Source: CAVRZY01 sp963725415
GTDB lineage: Bacteria; Acidobacteriota; Terriglobia; Bryobacterales; Bryobacteraceae
Direction: 5' to 3'
NCBI GenBank assembly: GCA_963725415.1
Contig: CAVRZY010000199.1
Coordinates: forward strand, 1-49,627
DNA: 49,627 bases
Below are positions 1-8,816 of the stretch, in pieces. The first letter of the stretch is position 1, and every line of letters starts with the position of its first letter. The position numbers and the translations under genes are program-made. A model generated the notes under the pieces. The model worked only from the letters and a program-made list of their open reading frames with translations, was not told the DNA's origin and did not search any database.

Positions 1-321
<321 letters not shown>

Positions 322-764
322 GCAGTTCCCGCACCGCTGTTCTTTGCGGCCGGCGCGATCTACACGGCGGCCCACAAGACCGAAGTCAGCGAACTCAACG
401 GCATTGGCCGCCGCATGCCGTGGACCATGGCCGCCTTCGCTATCGGCACGCTGTCGATGATAGGCCTGCCTCCGGCCGCCGGCTTCGTCAGCAAGTGGTA
501 CATGGTCTCCGGTGCGATGGCCCAGGCGCAGTGGTTCGCGGTGGCGGTGATTCTGATGAGCACGCTGCTCAATGCCGGTTATTTCCTGCCCATCCTTCAC
601 CGCGCCTTCTTCCGTCCACTTTCTGCCGAGGCCGTCTCCCACCCGCATGGCGAGGCGCCGCTGCCCATCGTGATTGCGCTGACGGTCACCGCCGCCGGCA
701 CGCTGGCGTTGTTCTTCTTCCCGGACGTGCCGCTGGCGCTTGCCCGGCAACTGGTGGCCACGCC

Positions 765-1328
765 ATGAATACCCGTACCCACTGGCTGGATGAGCCGAAA
801 AACATCAAGCTGCTGTGGCGTGGCTTCATCGTCGTGCTGGCGCTCACCGTTCTCGTCGAGTTCTTTGTCGACCTGCACCCGCACTTCGAGATCGTGGGCT
901 GGTTCGGCTTCCACGCGGCCTATGGCCTCATTGTGTGTACGGGGAACTCGTGTCGCAGCCAGATGGCGGAGGGGTTGTTGCGCCACCTGGCGGGCGACCG
1001 GTTCGAGGTAGCGAGCGCCGGTACCCATCCTGTGGGCCTGAATCCCAGGGCCGTGCAGGCCATGAAGCAGATCGGAATCGACATTTCTCATCACCGTTCC
1101 AAGAACGTGAATGAGTTCGTTGGTCGACCTCTCGACTGGGTCATCACCGTGTGCGACTCCGCCAAGGAGTCGTGCCCGGTTTTTCCCGGCGCCGTATCGC
1201 GCCTGCACTGGAGTTTTGAAGACCCGGCCGCGGCGACAGGATCACCCGAGGAGCGGTGGGCCGTGTTCCGCCGTGTCCGCGACGGGATCGCGGAGCGCAT
1301 CGGAGAGTTCATCAAAGAAAGATCATAG
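765..1328 (+). CDS. Fusion ORF: small membrane protein N-terminus joined to thioredoxin-type arsenate reductase
   Basis: Residues 1-54 resemble the N-terminus of a small membrane protein usually found after Mrp/Nuo-like genes: one hydrophobic helix, then HPHFEIVGWFGFHAAYG. From about base 927 the frame becomes a near-complete ArsC of the low-molecular-weight phosphatase fold. The CX5R loop CTGNSCR is present, and the later CDSAKESC pair supplies the second and third redox cysteines of the thioredoxin-coupled class. This enzyme reduces arsenate to arsenite. Only its first two or three residues are missing relative to usual family members. The join is exactly in frame, but no reason for such a fusion is evident and the upstream piece looks foreign. 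A chimeric assembly is more likely than a true fusion protein. The ArsC part is a confident call. Confidence 0.65.
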   Translation: MNTRTHWLDEPKNIKLLWRGFIVVLALTVLVEFFVDLHPHFEIVGWFGFHAAYGLIVCTGNSCRSQMAEGLLRHLAGDRFEVASAGTHPVGLNPRAVQAMKQIGIDISHHRSKNVNEFVGRPLDWVITVCDSAKESCPVFPGAVSRLHWSFEDPAAATGSPEERWAVFRRVRDGIAERIGEFIKERS

Positions 1329-1491
1329 GACAGGTCCCCGGACAATCAACAGAGAGCCCCTGCCCGTGTCTGCTTTTCGCCAACCGCCCGACAGCCGCCC
1401 CGGTTGCGGGTGCCGCAGCAACAAGGTCAGCACCCGGACGAACGCCATGGTAGTAGACAGTTCACGGCCTTCTCCGGCTTCGCCAAGTCCG

Positions 1492-1634
1492 TAGTGCATC
1501 GTCCGATTAGTCCTCTGCGGTATCCGGCTCGGGGCAAAGCGGGTACAGGCAACCAATTACCCACTGCGCAATTGGCGCCTGGCCCCGTTTTGCGCGGTCT
1601 ACATATCAGGAAGCACTTATCGGACGATGCGCTA
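1492..1634. repeat. 143-bp near-palindromic inverted-repeat element
   Basis: The ends are inverted repeats of 19 bp with two mismatches: TAGTGCATCGTCCGATTAG at the left, and the complement of 1616-1634 at the right. Pairing continues inwards through the GCAAAGCGGG and CAGGC blocks to a perfect CCAATT/AATTGG stem around an 11-nt loop near 1557-1567. The whole element can therefore fold into one long imperfect hairpin. Its right edge contains the stop codon of the RsbRD-like gene. It may be a MITE-like element or a bidirectional terminator. With the flank from 1329 it fills the 303 bases between arsC and that gene, and 1329-1491 shows nothing else. Confidence 0.6.
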
Positions 1635-2102
1635 GTGTCTGGCCGTGGCGGCCCGAGAGCGGTGCAGAGATTCCCGCATCGCCTCTTCATATCCCCGCAC
1701 CACGTGGTAGATCATGGTGTCGAAGAAGCGGCCCACACGGTGCTCCAGTTCCTCTTCGGCGTAAAGTTCCATGGGGGTCTGCCGAAGTCCTTGCTCGCGA
1801 ACGAAGTCGATCATCTGGTCCTTGATGATAAAGCGCGCGAGCACGGCTTCGTGCAGCGGGATCGACTCCTGGAAGCGGAGGCGACCCAGGTGTTCGTAAT
1901 GTTTGGCCAGCTCCTCCTCCTTGGACACCGCCAGCCAGTGGCCGAGGTTCTTGAGGATCTCCTGGGCCCTCTGGCGCAGCTCCGATTCGGGGAGCTTGCC
2001 CACGTGGACCAGCCGCGCGTCTTTGCGAATCTCCCGCAGAACCCGCGTCGTGATCTGCTCCCAGTGTTCCTCGACGAGTTGAATCAGCTTGGAAGAGAGC
2101 AT
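1632..2102 (-). CDS. RsbRD N-terminal-domain-like protein
   Basis: A 156-residue, mostly helical protein resembling the N-terminal non-haem globin-like domain of RsbR/RsbRD, the co-antagonists of RsbT in the general stress (stressosome) pathway. Features such as the N-terminal SSKLIQLVEEHWEQI helix and the late DTMIYHVVRGYEEAMRES helix fit that domain. No STAS domain follows, so it is a stand-alone sensor-type domain. The start is set by a GGGAGGTGAAGT ribosome-binding site directly before ATG. It is transcribed away from the divergent peptidase gene. The binding partner cannot be told from the neighbours. Confidence 0.6.
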   Translation of the reverse strand: MLSSKLIQLVEEHWEQITTRVLREIRKDARLVHVGKLPESELRQRAQEILKNLGHWLAVSKEEELAKHYEHLGRLRFQESIPLHEAVLARFIIKDQMIDFVREQGLRQTPMELYAEEELEHRVGRFFDTMIYHVVRGYEEAMRESLHRSRAATARH

Positions 2103-2194
2103 ACTTCACCTCCCGCTTCCAACCATGTCTGATCCCTTTATACTCCTTTGGGCGGCCGGCAGCCAGAAAAAAACTGGCGTATGCTATATGGCTT

Positions 2195-4885
2195 ATGTGG
2201 AAAAAGCGCCCGTTTGCGGTTTTGCTGGCGATCTTGAGCTGGCCGCTGTCGGCCCAGAGCAAGTTCGAGTTCTGGCCTGGATCAACCTACGACCCGCGCA
2301 TCCCCACCTTCCGGCAGGTGCTGGGCTACGAGCCCGGCGAGCGGATCACCTCGCACGCCGGCCTTCTGAAATACATGGAAGCGCTGGCGGCGGCGACCCG
2401 GCAGGTGAAGATCTTCGAGTACGCCCAGAGCTGGGAGGGCCGCAAGCTGATTTACGCGGCGGTGGGCTCGGAGGCCAACATCAAGCGGCTGGATGAGATC
2501 CGCGCCGGGATGCAAAAGCTGGCTGACCCGCGCCGGACCTCCGACGCCCAGGCCCGCAAGTTGATCAGCTCGCTGCCGGCAGTGATCTGGCTGGCCTACG
2601 GCGTCCACGGCAACGAGCTCTCCTCGCCGGAGGCCGCCCTGCTGACGGCCTATCACCTGCTGGCCGCGCGCAAGAACCAGATGGTGGATGACATCCTGGC
2701 GCAGGTGCTGGTGCTGATCGTGCCCACCCAGAACCCGGACGGGCGCGACCGCTTCGTGCATCATTTCGAGCAGTCCGAGGGCCTGGAGCCGGACGCCCAG
2801 CCGCTGGCCGCCGAGCACGTCGAGCCCTGGCCGGGAGGACGCTCGAACCACTACCTGTTCGATCTCAACCGGGACTGGTTCGCGCTCACCCAGCCGGAGA
2901 TTCGCGGGCAGGCCAAGGTGCTGCTGGAGTGGTTCCCGCTGGTGTACGTGGATCTGCACGAGATGGGAGCGGACTCGACTTACTACTTCGCGCCCGAGGC
3001 CGTGCCCTACAATCCACACCTGACCAAGGAGCAGACCGGCAGTCTGCATTGGTTCGGGCGCAACAACGCGCGCTGGTTCGACCAGTTCGGATTCGACTAC
3101 TTTACCCGGGAGGTCTTTGACGCCTTTTACCCCGGATACGGGGCGAGCTGGCCGGCTTACCACGGCGCGGTCGCCATGACCTATGAGCAGGCCTCGACAC
3201 GGGGGCTGGTTGTGCTCCGCAACGACGAGAGCCTGCTTCACTTCCGCGACACCGTCCGCCACCACTTTGTGGCCTCGCTGTCAACAGCCGAGACAGCGGC
3301 GCGCAATCGCGAGAAGCTGCTCGACCAGTTCTATCGCTACCGGAAAACAGCCATCGAGGAAGGCAGCAAGGAAAACATTCGCGAGTACATCCTGCCGCGC
3401 CGGGGCGATACTTCGGCGGTGGACAAACTGGCGGCCGTGCTGGGCGAGCAAGGCATCGAGCTGAAGCGCGCCACGGCCGCCTTTCGCAGCGGGGGCAAGG
3501 AGTATCCGGCGGGCTCTTACGTCATCCCGCTGGCCCAGCCGGCCAAGCGGCTGATCCGCAACCTGCTGGATGCGCAGGTTTCGATGGATGAGAAGTTCGT
3601 TAAAGAACAGGAGCGCCTGCGCGCCAAGAAGCTGCCGGACGAAGTCTACGATGTGACGGCCTGGTCGCTGCCGCTGTCCTACAACGTCGAGGCGGTCCCC
3701 TCTTCGGAAGTCTCGCAGGGAAGCTTCGAGAGCGTTCGCCCGGAGCGAATCCCGCCGGGCAAGGTGAGTGGTAAGGCCAGCGTGGCCTATCTTGTTGCGG
3801 GGAACACGCAGGCGGCCGGGCGCTTGCTGGCCGCGGCGCTGCGGCAGGAGCTCTACATCCTGAGCGCCGACAAGCCGTTCACCCAGGACGGCCGCACGTA
3901 TCCGGCCGGCACCTTGATTTTCAAGGTGAAGGACAACCCGGCCGATCTGCCGCAGAGGCTGGAGAAACTGGCGCGCGCTACCGGCGCCGACATTCAGCCC
4001 ACCAACACCGGTTGGGTCGAGGACGGCGTGAACTTCGGCAGCCGCTACGTGGTGCGAGTACGAAAGCCGAACGTGGCCCTGGCCTGGGACCGGCCCGTCT
4101 CGTCCAGCTCGGCGGGCTGGGCGCGCTTCGTTCTGGAGCGCGAATTCAGTTACCCGGTCACGGCCCTCCGGGCGCAATCACTGGCCAGCGCGGACCTCAG
4201 CCGCTTCCAAACACTGATCCTCCCGGAGGGATTCGGCGAGGGTTACTCGCAAACCTTCGGCCCCAGGGGTACCCAGCGCCTGAAAGACTGGGTAGCAGCG
4301 GGCGGCACGCTGGTGGGCATCGGAAGCGCTGTGTCGTATCTGGCGGATCCCAAGGTCAAGCTGTTGGCCATGACGCAGGAGGAGGCGCCGCGAGAGGCCA
4401 AACCGGCCAAGAAGCCAGAGGCCGAGGAAGCTCGCACGCCGGGCAAGCTGCTGGCCACTGAGGAGGACTACAAGAAAGCGATCCAGGCCGAGTCCGAGCT
4501 GCCCGACCGTACGCTGGGCGTGATGGCCAGGGCGCGGCTGGATCCCGATCACTGGCTGACCGCCGGCCTGGGTGAGACCGTGAACGCACTGGTTTCGGGG
4601 CGCTTGATCTTCACGCCCCTCAAGTTGGACAAGGGAGTGAACGCAGCCGTATTCCTGGGGCCGGACCGGCTCCTGGCCAGCGGCTACCTGTGGGAGGAGA
4701 ACCGCAAGCAGTTGGCCTACAAACCCCTGCTGGTGGTTCAGCGGGAGGGCCGGGGCCTGGTGATCGGCTTCACCGCCGACCCGAACTTCCGCGCCTACAT
4801 GGATGGCATGAACATGCTGTTCGTCAATGCGGTCCTGCGCGGCCCGGCTCACGCCCGCGCCTCGGGCATGGGCGAAGAGCGCTGA
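2195..4885 (+). CDS. Exported M14-family zinc metallopeptidase
   Basis: An 896-residue protein with a signal peptide (WKKRPFAVLLAILSWPLSAQ) and a carboxypeptidase-type M14 catalytic domain. The zinc ligands appear as H138xxE141 in YGVHGNELSS and H255 in VDLHEMG. The NPDGRDR and DLNRDWF stretches correspond to substrate-binding arginine/asparagine positions. The region around residues 670-720 looks like a glutaminase-I-like fold (LILPEGFGEGYSQ, VAAGGTLVGIGSAVSYLA), which is common in the long M14 proteins of Acidobacteriota and Bacteroidota. It probably trims peptides in the periplasm or outside the cell. There is no clear Shine-Dalgarno, but a TATGCT box at 2180-2185 lies nine bases before ATG, so the mRNA leader is very short or absent. 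Confidence 0.85.
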   Translation: MWKKRPFAVLLAILSWPLSAQSKFEFWPGSTYDPRIPTFRQVLGYEPGERITSHAGLLKYMEALAAATRQVKIFEYAQSWEGRKLIYAAVGSEANIKRLDEIRAGMQKLADPRRTSDAQARKLISSLPAVIWLAYGVHGNELSSPEAALLTAYHLLAARKNQMVDDILAQVLVLIVPTQNPDGRDRFVHHFEQSEGLEPDAQPLAAEHVEPWPGGRSNHYLFDLNRDWFALTQPEIRGQAKVLLEWFPLVYVDLHEMGADSTYYFAPEAVPYNPHLTKEQTGSLHWFGRNNARWFDQFGFDYFTREVFDAFYPGYGASWPAYHGAVAMTYEQASTRGLVVLRNDESLLHFRDTVRHHFVASLSTAETAARNREKLLDQFYRYRKTAIEEGSKENIREYILPRRGDTSAVDKLAAVLGEQGIELKRATAAFRSGGKEYPAGSYVIPLAQPAKRLIRNLLDAQVSMDEKFVKEQERLRAKKLPDEVYDVTAWSLPLSYNVEAVPSSEVSQGSFESVRPERIPPGKVSGKASVAYLVAGNTQAAGRLLAAALRQELYILSADKPFTQDGRTYPAGTLIFKVKDNPADLPQRLEKLARATGADIQPTNTGWVEDGVNFGSRYVVRVRKPNVALAWDRPVSSSSAGWARFVLEREFSYPVTALRAQSLASADLSRFQTLILPEGFGEGYSQTFGPRGTQRLKDWVAAGGTLVGIGSAVSYLADPKVKLLAMTQEEAPREAKPAKKPEAEEARTPGKLLATEEDYKKAIQAESELPDRTLGVMARARLDPDHWLTAGLGETVNALVSGRLIFTPLKLDKGVNAAVFLGPDRLLASGYLWEENRKQLAYKPLLVVQREGRGLVIGFTADPNFRAYMDGMNMLFVNAVLRGPAHARASGMGEER

Positions 4886-4955
4886 GCTACTATCGCCTCA
4901 TTTCTTTGCAGCCCGCGAAGATTCCGCGTGTCGAGGGGTCTGGGTGTCGCCGGCC

Positions 4956-5075
4956 GATTGATGATTGAGTCATTGAAGATTGACTCATTGACGATTGAAT
5001 CATTGACGATTGCACCGCGGCCTCCAGGCCTGCCTCCGCCGATCGTCAATGAGAAAATCATCAATCGTCAATTCT
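4956..5075. repeat. 15-bp tandem repeat with inverted arm
   Basis: Four units of about 15 bp, of the type CTCATTGACGATTGA, run from 4956 to 5012. After a 28-bp spacer, the complementary words CGTCAATGA and CAATCGTCAAT follow at 5043-5072. The array could form a stem or act as a terminator after the peptidase gene. The same CAATCGTCAAT word recurs at 22352 and 33711. The remaining intergenic sequence (4886-5316) holds this, one REP-like copy at 5114 and a promoter at 5236. Confidence 0.7.
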
Positions 5076-5113
5076 CGAAGCGTCCATTCCCCCGTCACAG
5101 CCGCTCTGCCCGT

Positions 5114-5159
5114 ACCTGCCCCTCGCTCCGTTGTTCGGTTGCGGCCATGCTGCGCTGTG
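5114..5159 (+). repeat. REP-like repeat, copy 1
   Basis: A 46-bp sequence shared with 22413-22458 and, on the other strand, 10723-10768. The core GTTCGGTTGCGGCC is followed by ATGC(T/C)GCGCTGTG. In the better copies the centre reads GCGGC-CAT-GCCGC, a short hairpin. Confidence 0.7.
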
Positions 5160-5235
5160 TCTCAACGGCCCTGGTTCTGGCCTGTCTCCGATTTCGTCCG
5201 AGCGCACCCGCGACAGGATGGGGATGAAAATCGAT

Positions 5236-5241
5236 TACAAT
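5236..5241 (+). promoter_or_regulatory. Extended -10 box TACAAT
   Basis: TACAAT followed by six bases and an in-frame ATG at 5248. The spacing matches that at 26110 and 47706. Transcription probably starts near 5248, upstream of the Shine-Dalgarno start at 5317. No good -35 box is visible. Confidence 0.45.
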
Positions 5242-5316
5242 ATCTTAATGAGCTTGCGTACAGCGCTGCCACGCGACTGGAACCTATGTGGCGACTTTAA
5301 GGAGGGAGATTCGGGC

Positions 5317-5730
5317 ATGTCAGAGGGAAACAAGGCGCTGGTCCGTCGTCTCATTGATGAGATCTGGAACAAGGGGAACCTCGCTTTACTAGACGAGATT
5401 GTGGACGCCAATTACGTCCGGCAGGACCCTTCTTGGCCTGAAGAGATACGCGGTCCCGAGGGATTCAAACAATACGTGAAAGCCATGCGGGACTCATTCT
5501 GGGAGGGCCGGTTCGAGGTTCACGACATGCTGGCGGAGGCGGACCAAGTGGTGGTGCGCTGGACTTTCAGCGGCACGCACATCGCCGAGTTCATGGGTAT
5601 CCCGGCCACCTGGAGACAAGTCGCCCTAACAGGGATCAGCATTGTCCGCATCCAGGACGGCAAGCTGGCCCAGGGCTGGGACGGCTACGACGCCTTGAGC
5701 CTCATGCACCAGCTCGGTGTGGCCCCATAA
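5317..5730 (+). CDS. SnoaL-like ester cyclase / NTF2-fold protein
   Basis: A 137-residue protein of the SnoaL-like polyketide-cyclase family. These small alpha+beta barrels bind hydrophobic ligands and sometimes catalyse aldol or hydrolase chemistry. Family marks include the N-terminal ALVRRLIDEIWNKGNLALLDEIVDANYV segment (shown here only as family pattern), the RWTFSGTH strand and the terminal QGWDGYDALSLMHQLG strand. The start at 5317 is chosen because GGAGGGAGA lies just upstream. An in-frame ATG at 5248 directly behind the TACAAT box would add 23 residues of atypical sequence. It stands alone between the peptidase and the convergent flagellar operon. The substrate is unknown. Confidence 0.75.
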   Translation: MSEGNKALVRRLIDEIWNKGNLALLDEIVDANYVRQDPSWPEEIRGPEGFKQYVKAMRDSFWEGRFEVHDMLAEADQVVVRWTFSGTHIAEFMGIPATWRQVALTGISIVRIQDGKLAQGWDGYDALSLMHQLGVAP

Positions 5731-5774
5731 CGGGCGGCACCACGCAGGACGGCAGGCTGGCTTGGTGGAAGTCA

Positions 5775-6728
5775 CTACCCCAGGAAATCGAACAGGCTGC
5801 TCCTTGGCAGCATGGCGCGGGCCGACAGGGCCGCATCCTGCTGTATTCCGGCCTGACTCAGCTCCAGGGCAGCCGCAGTGATATCCGCGTCTTGAAGGTT
5901 GCTCAGCGCGGTCTTTTCGCGAAGCTCGAGCTTGTTGGCATACTCGATCGCTTCATCGACCCGGTTCTGAACGCTTCCGTAGAAGGCCAGTTCAGCGTTG
6001 ACGTGGTCGCGCGCGCCGCGAACCGTCAGCAGTGCTGCCGCGATGGCATCCGACTGTGCGCTGAGCTGTGTGGCGTACAGGGGATCGCCCGGGGAGGCCG
6101 TGGGCCCGTTCTCGAGCGCCACCCGCAGGCTGTTGAGAGCGGCGAAGGCATTCTTCTGGGGATCCGGGTTGTCGAAAATCTCCTGTGCCGTCTTCGCCAC
6201 TCCGAACCGCACGCCCGTGGGGTGCACAATCTGCCGGGTGGCTGCCGAGCCCGCGTACGCGCTGACCCCGTTAGGCTGGGTGGGATCAAGCGTGTAGGGT
6301 ACGGTGTGGTCGGAGTCGCCGCTGAAGACGTAGCGTCCCTCCACATTGGTACCGGTGATCGCGACCAGCTCTTCTAGAATGGCTTGTGCCTGAAGTGCAA
6401 GAGTCTTTCTAGCCTCCGGCGTTCGGGTCGAGTTGGCGCCGTCCACCCCGATCTCCGCGGCACGGTCCAGCATCTGGGTCGCCGTCTGGAGAGTGTTCTC
6501 GGCGGCATCCACTTCCGCCTTGACCCGGCCCAAGTTCATGCCAATCTGGGTCACCTGCTCCAGGCGCATGCGCGCCACCAGCAGCTCCTGCACATGGTCG
6601 GGGTCATCGGAGGCTGTGCTGATCCGCAACCCCGAACTGAGCTGCCGCTGGGCCCGTTCGGAGCGTTCCTGAATTCGCGACAGGTCCGCTAGAAAACGAT
6701 CTGCCGAAGGATCGATGGAAGAAATCAT
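5775..6728 (-). CDS. flgL: Flagellar hook-associated protein 3 (HAP3)
   Basis: FlgL forms the junction between hook and filament outside the cell. The 317-residue protein begins with a flagellin-like N-terminus (RFLADLSRIQERSERAQRQL followed by GLRISTASDDP) and ends with a flagellin-like helical C-terminus (LSNLQDADITAAALELSQA), the two coiled-coil termini typical of the flagellin/FlgL superfamily. It is the last gene of the flgM-flgN-flgK-flgL run, 12 bases after flgK, with AGAGAGG ahead of its ATG. Length is normal for FlgL. The protein is a substrate of the flagellar type III export apparatus, none of which is encoded in this window. Confidence 0.9.
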   Translation of the reverse strand: MISSIDPSADRFLADLSRIQERSERAQRQLSSGLRISTASDDPDHVQELLVARMRLEQVTQIGMNLGRVKAEVDAAENTLQTATQMLDRAAEIGVDGANSTRTPEARKTLALQAQAILEELVAITGTNVEGRYVFSGDSDHTVPYTLDPTQPNGVSAYAGSAATRQIVHPTGVRFGVAKTAQEIFDNPDPQKNAFAALNSLRVALENGPTASPGDPLYATQLSAQSDAIAAALLTVRGARDHVNAELAFYGSVQNRVDEAIEYANKLELREKTALSNLQDADITAAALELSQAGIQQDAALSARAMLPRSSLFDFLG

Positions 6729-6740
6729 GGCCGCCTCTCT

Positions 6741-8096
6741 TTACTGCACCAGGTTGATGGTCTCCTCGGTCAGCTCGTTCAGCGCAGTCACCATCCGCGC
6801 CGAGGCCTGGTAGGAGCGTTGAAACTGTATCAGTCGCGTGGCCTCTTCATCCAGCGAGACGGCCGAGGCTTCGCTGCGCAGGAATTGCGCCTGCAACAGC
6901 AACTGCTCGTTGGTCTTCTGATCTTCTCGCGCGGACTCCAGGGTGCGGCCCAGACGGCGCGCCACCGTGCCATAGAACTCCATGAAAGAACCCCCGTCAA
7001 TTTCCGCCGAATCGGCCAAACCCATCAGGGTGAGCGTGTTCCCGTTGCCGCCTGGAGCGCCGGGAAGGGCGGCTGCCAACTGGCTAGGGCTGATCGAGGT
7101 GACCGCCAGCGTGGAGGCCGCGCCCACAGCCGGGTCGTAGGTAAACAAGGCAGCGCCGGGCTGGTTGTTGGCATCCACCCCGGCCGCCAGGATGGCATTG
7201 ACCCGGTCGGCTACCCCGGCTGCCAAGCGGTTCAGGTCGCTCATGAACGAGGGGATGACGCTATTCCTCATCTCCAACATCCCACTCAACCGCCCCCGCT
7301 GGACCTGCGAGGTGATGTCGTTGCCGTTGACATCCTGGAGGGCAGTCTGGGAATTGGAAAAGTCGCCCTGGATCTCGAACTGGCGATCCGCAATCACCAG
7401 CGGCGTCTGGCCTCCCAACAGCACCGTGAGCGACCCATCGGCCTGTTTGACCACGGTGAAATCCACGTATTGAGCCAGCTCCTCCAGTGTCGTGTGGATC
7501 TTCGCATCCACCGCCGCATCGCTGCTCATCCTGGCGTCTTGGCGGATCTGCACGTTCAGGTCTCTGAGCACGCCAGTCAGATGGTTGACGGTGTCCACGG
7601 TGTTGCGGATCTGCCGATCCAGAGCCCCGGAAGCGCTACCGAGGTTGCTGGCAGTTTCCACGAATCGGGCCGCTGCGTCACCGGCCCGTTCGATCACTAC
7701 CTGCCGCGCCACCGCATCGTTCGGCGCAACACTCCAGGCGGAGAAGGCCTGGTACAGCTTGTTGAGTGCGCCGGGAATCCCGGCTTCGCCCGTGGCGTCA
7801 AAGAATCCTTCCAGGCGGGCTAGCTCCGCCGCTAGCTGCTGGGACTTTCCCAGGTCCTGCTGCTGATGCTGCACGTCCCGCTCGGCGTACTCATCCCGCG
7901 CGCTCTCCAGCCCCGCCGCCCAGACCCCGCCCGGCAGTCCCATCCCGGGCTGGAACGGCATAGCCTCAAAGGCCAGGCGCTGCTTGGCATAGCCGGGCGT
8001 GGAAGCGTTGCTGACATTGTTCTGGGTCACCGAGAGGGCGTCCTCGAACACGCGCAATGCCGACATGGACGACACCAGCGAACTGAACAGACCCAT
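6741..8096 (-). CDS. flgK: Flagellar hook-associated protein 1 (HAP1)
   Basis: FlgK caps the hook and links it to FlgL. The 451-residue protein has the rod/hook-family N-terminus (SALRVFEDALSVTQNNVSNA followed by STPGYAKQRL) and a matching C-terminus (EEATRLIQFQRSYQASARMV). This size is at the short end for FlgK, with a small variable middle domain. A strong AGGAGGAGG lies ahead of the ATG. It sits directly behind flgN, its likely export chaperone, and ahead of flgL. Confidence 0.92.
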   Translation of the reverse strand: MGLFSSLVSSMSALRVFEDALSVTQNNVSNASTPGYAKQRLAFEAMPFQPGMGLPGGVWAAGLESARDEYAERDVQHQQQDLGKSQQLAAELARLEGFFDATGEAGIPGALNKLYQAFSAWSVAPNDAVARQVVIERAGDAAARFVETASNLGSASGALDRQIRNTVDTVNHLTGVLRDLNVQIRQDARMSSDAAVDAKIHTTLEELAQYVDFTVVKQADGSLTVLLGGQTPLVIADRQFEIQGDFSNSQTALQDVNGNDITSQVQRGRLSGMLEMRNSVIPSFMSDLNRLAAGVADRVNAILAAGVDANNQPGAALFTYDPAVGAASTLAVTSISPSQLAAALPGAPGGNGNTLTLMGLADSAEIDGGSFMEFYGTVARRLGRTLESAREDQKTNEQLLLQAQFLRSEASAVSLDEEATRLIQFQRSYQASARMVTALNELTEETINLVQ

Positions 8097-8115
8097 GGAA
8101 AGTGCCTCCTCCTGG

Positions 8116-8490
8116 TCAAGCTTCTACGGAAAGACTTGACTTTCCCTCTGGCGCGCCCGGTTCCCCCTGGGCCGTGTACCCGCAGGTGGCGGCGAACAGC
8201 CAGCGTGCCCAGCCCAGGTAAAAACCTGCCGCATTCTCCAACAGCGTGGCAACGCGGACCACTTCCTTGCTGAGTTCATTCAAGGCAGACCGCAGGTCTG
8301 GATGGCCGCCCTGGGCGCCGGACTTTAAGGCCTGGGCCAGCGCTTCCAGCGACCGGGTGGCCCGCTGCAGCGGGGGACCGCAGCGGTCAAGCGCCTCCGG
8401 CGTCGGGGTAAGCAGCTCCACTTGCGCCTCTCGAACACTTGCACGCGCCTGCCGGACCCACTTGAGTTGGTTCTCGACGGCGCACATCAT
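8116..8490 (-). CDS. FlgN-like flagellar export chaperone
   Basis: A 124-residue helical protein with no strong motif. Position is the main evidence: its ATG overlaps the flgM stop (ATGA), and flgK follows 19 bases downstream, the usual place of flgN. FlgN proteins are short, helical and bind the C-termini of FlgK and FlgL before export. The LRSALNELSKEVVRVATLLENAAGFYLGW region could be the paired helix typical of such chaperones. Sequence support is weak, so the name rests on synteny. Confidence 0.6.
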   Translation of the reverse strand: MMCAVENQLKWVRQARASVREAQVELLTPTPEALDRCGPPLQRATRSLEALAQALKSGAQGGHPDLRSALNELSKEVVRVATLLENAAGFYLGWARWLFAATCGYTAQGEPGAPEGKSSLSVEA

Positions 8491-8789
8491 TGGCCCTTCA
8501 GAGCCTCGTCCACTATCCGCCGGCTGACCGCCAGCGCATCCACCTGGTATCGCCCCGCTCTGAAATCGGCCGCCAGACGCTCCAACCGGCTGGCCCGCTC
8601 CGGCGAATCCGCGCTCAGCAGTTTCAACAGCCGGTCCGAGAGCACCGACAGTTGGACGCGGTCCGACTGAGAAGCCGCTTGCGAGTCAGGCTCGTTTTTC
8701 GAGGCCGCTGGCGCGGCAGCCTCCGATTGCAGGGTCTTTGCCAGTTGGGCTGCCGCAGTTCCCGCCGCATTGGCCTGGTCAATTCTCAC
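8487..8789 (-). CDS. flgM: Anti-sigma-28 factor FlgM
   Basis: A 100-residue protein with a low-complexity Ala/Ser/Gln-rich first half and a conserved FlgM-like second half: DRVQLSVLSDRLLKLL, then RLERLAADFRAGRYQVDALAVSRRIVDEAL. FlgM binds and silences sigma-28 (FliA) until the hook is complete, then is exported. The start is GTG at 8789, with GAGAGGGGAGAAGAGG upstream. A FliA-type promoter precedes it (8817-8844), so the anti-sigma factor would be transcribed by the sigma factor it inhibits, as in enteric bacteria. Confidence 0.85.
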   Translation of the reverse strand: MRIDQANAAGTAAAQLAKTLQSEAAAPAASKNEPDSQAASQSDRVQLSVLSDRLLKLLSADSPERASRLERLAADFRAGRYQVDALAVSRRIVDEALKGQ

Positions 8790-8816
8790 GGGCGAAGGCC
8801 TCTTCTCTCCCCTCTC

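Noticed and set aside
1492..1634. Possible integron attC site
   Set aside because: The length and hairpin fit, but the conserved GTTRRRY core at the ends is missing and no gene cassette or integrase is present.
4956..5075. Possible CRISPR array
   Set aside because: Units are only ~15 bp, directly adjacent without spacers, and no cas gene is present.
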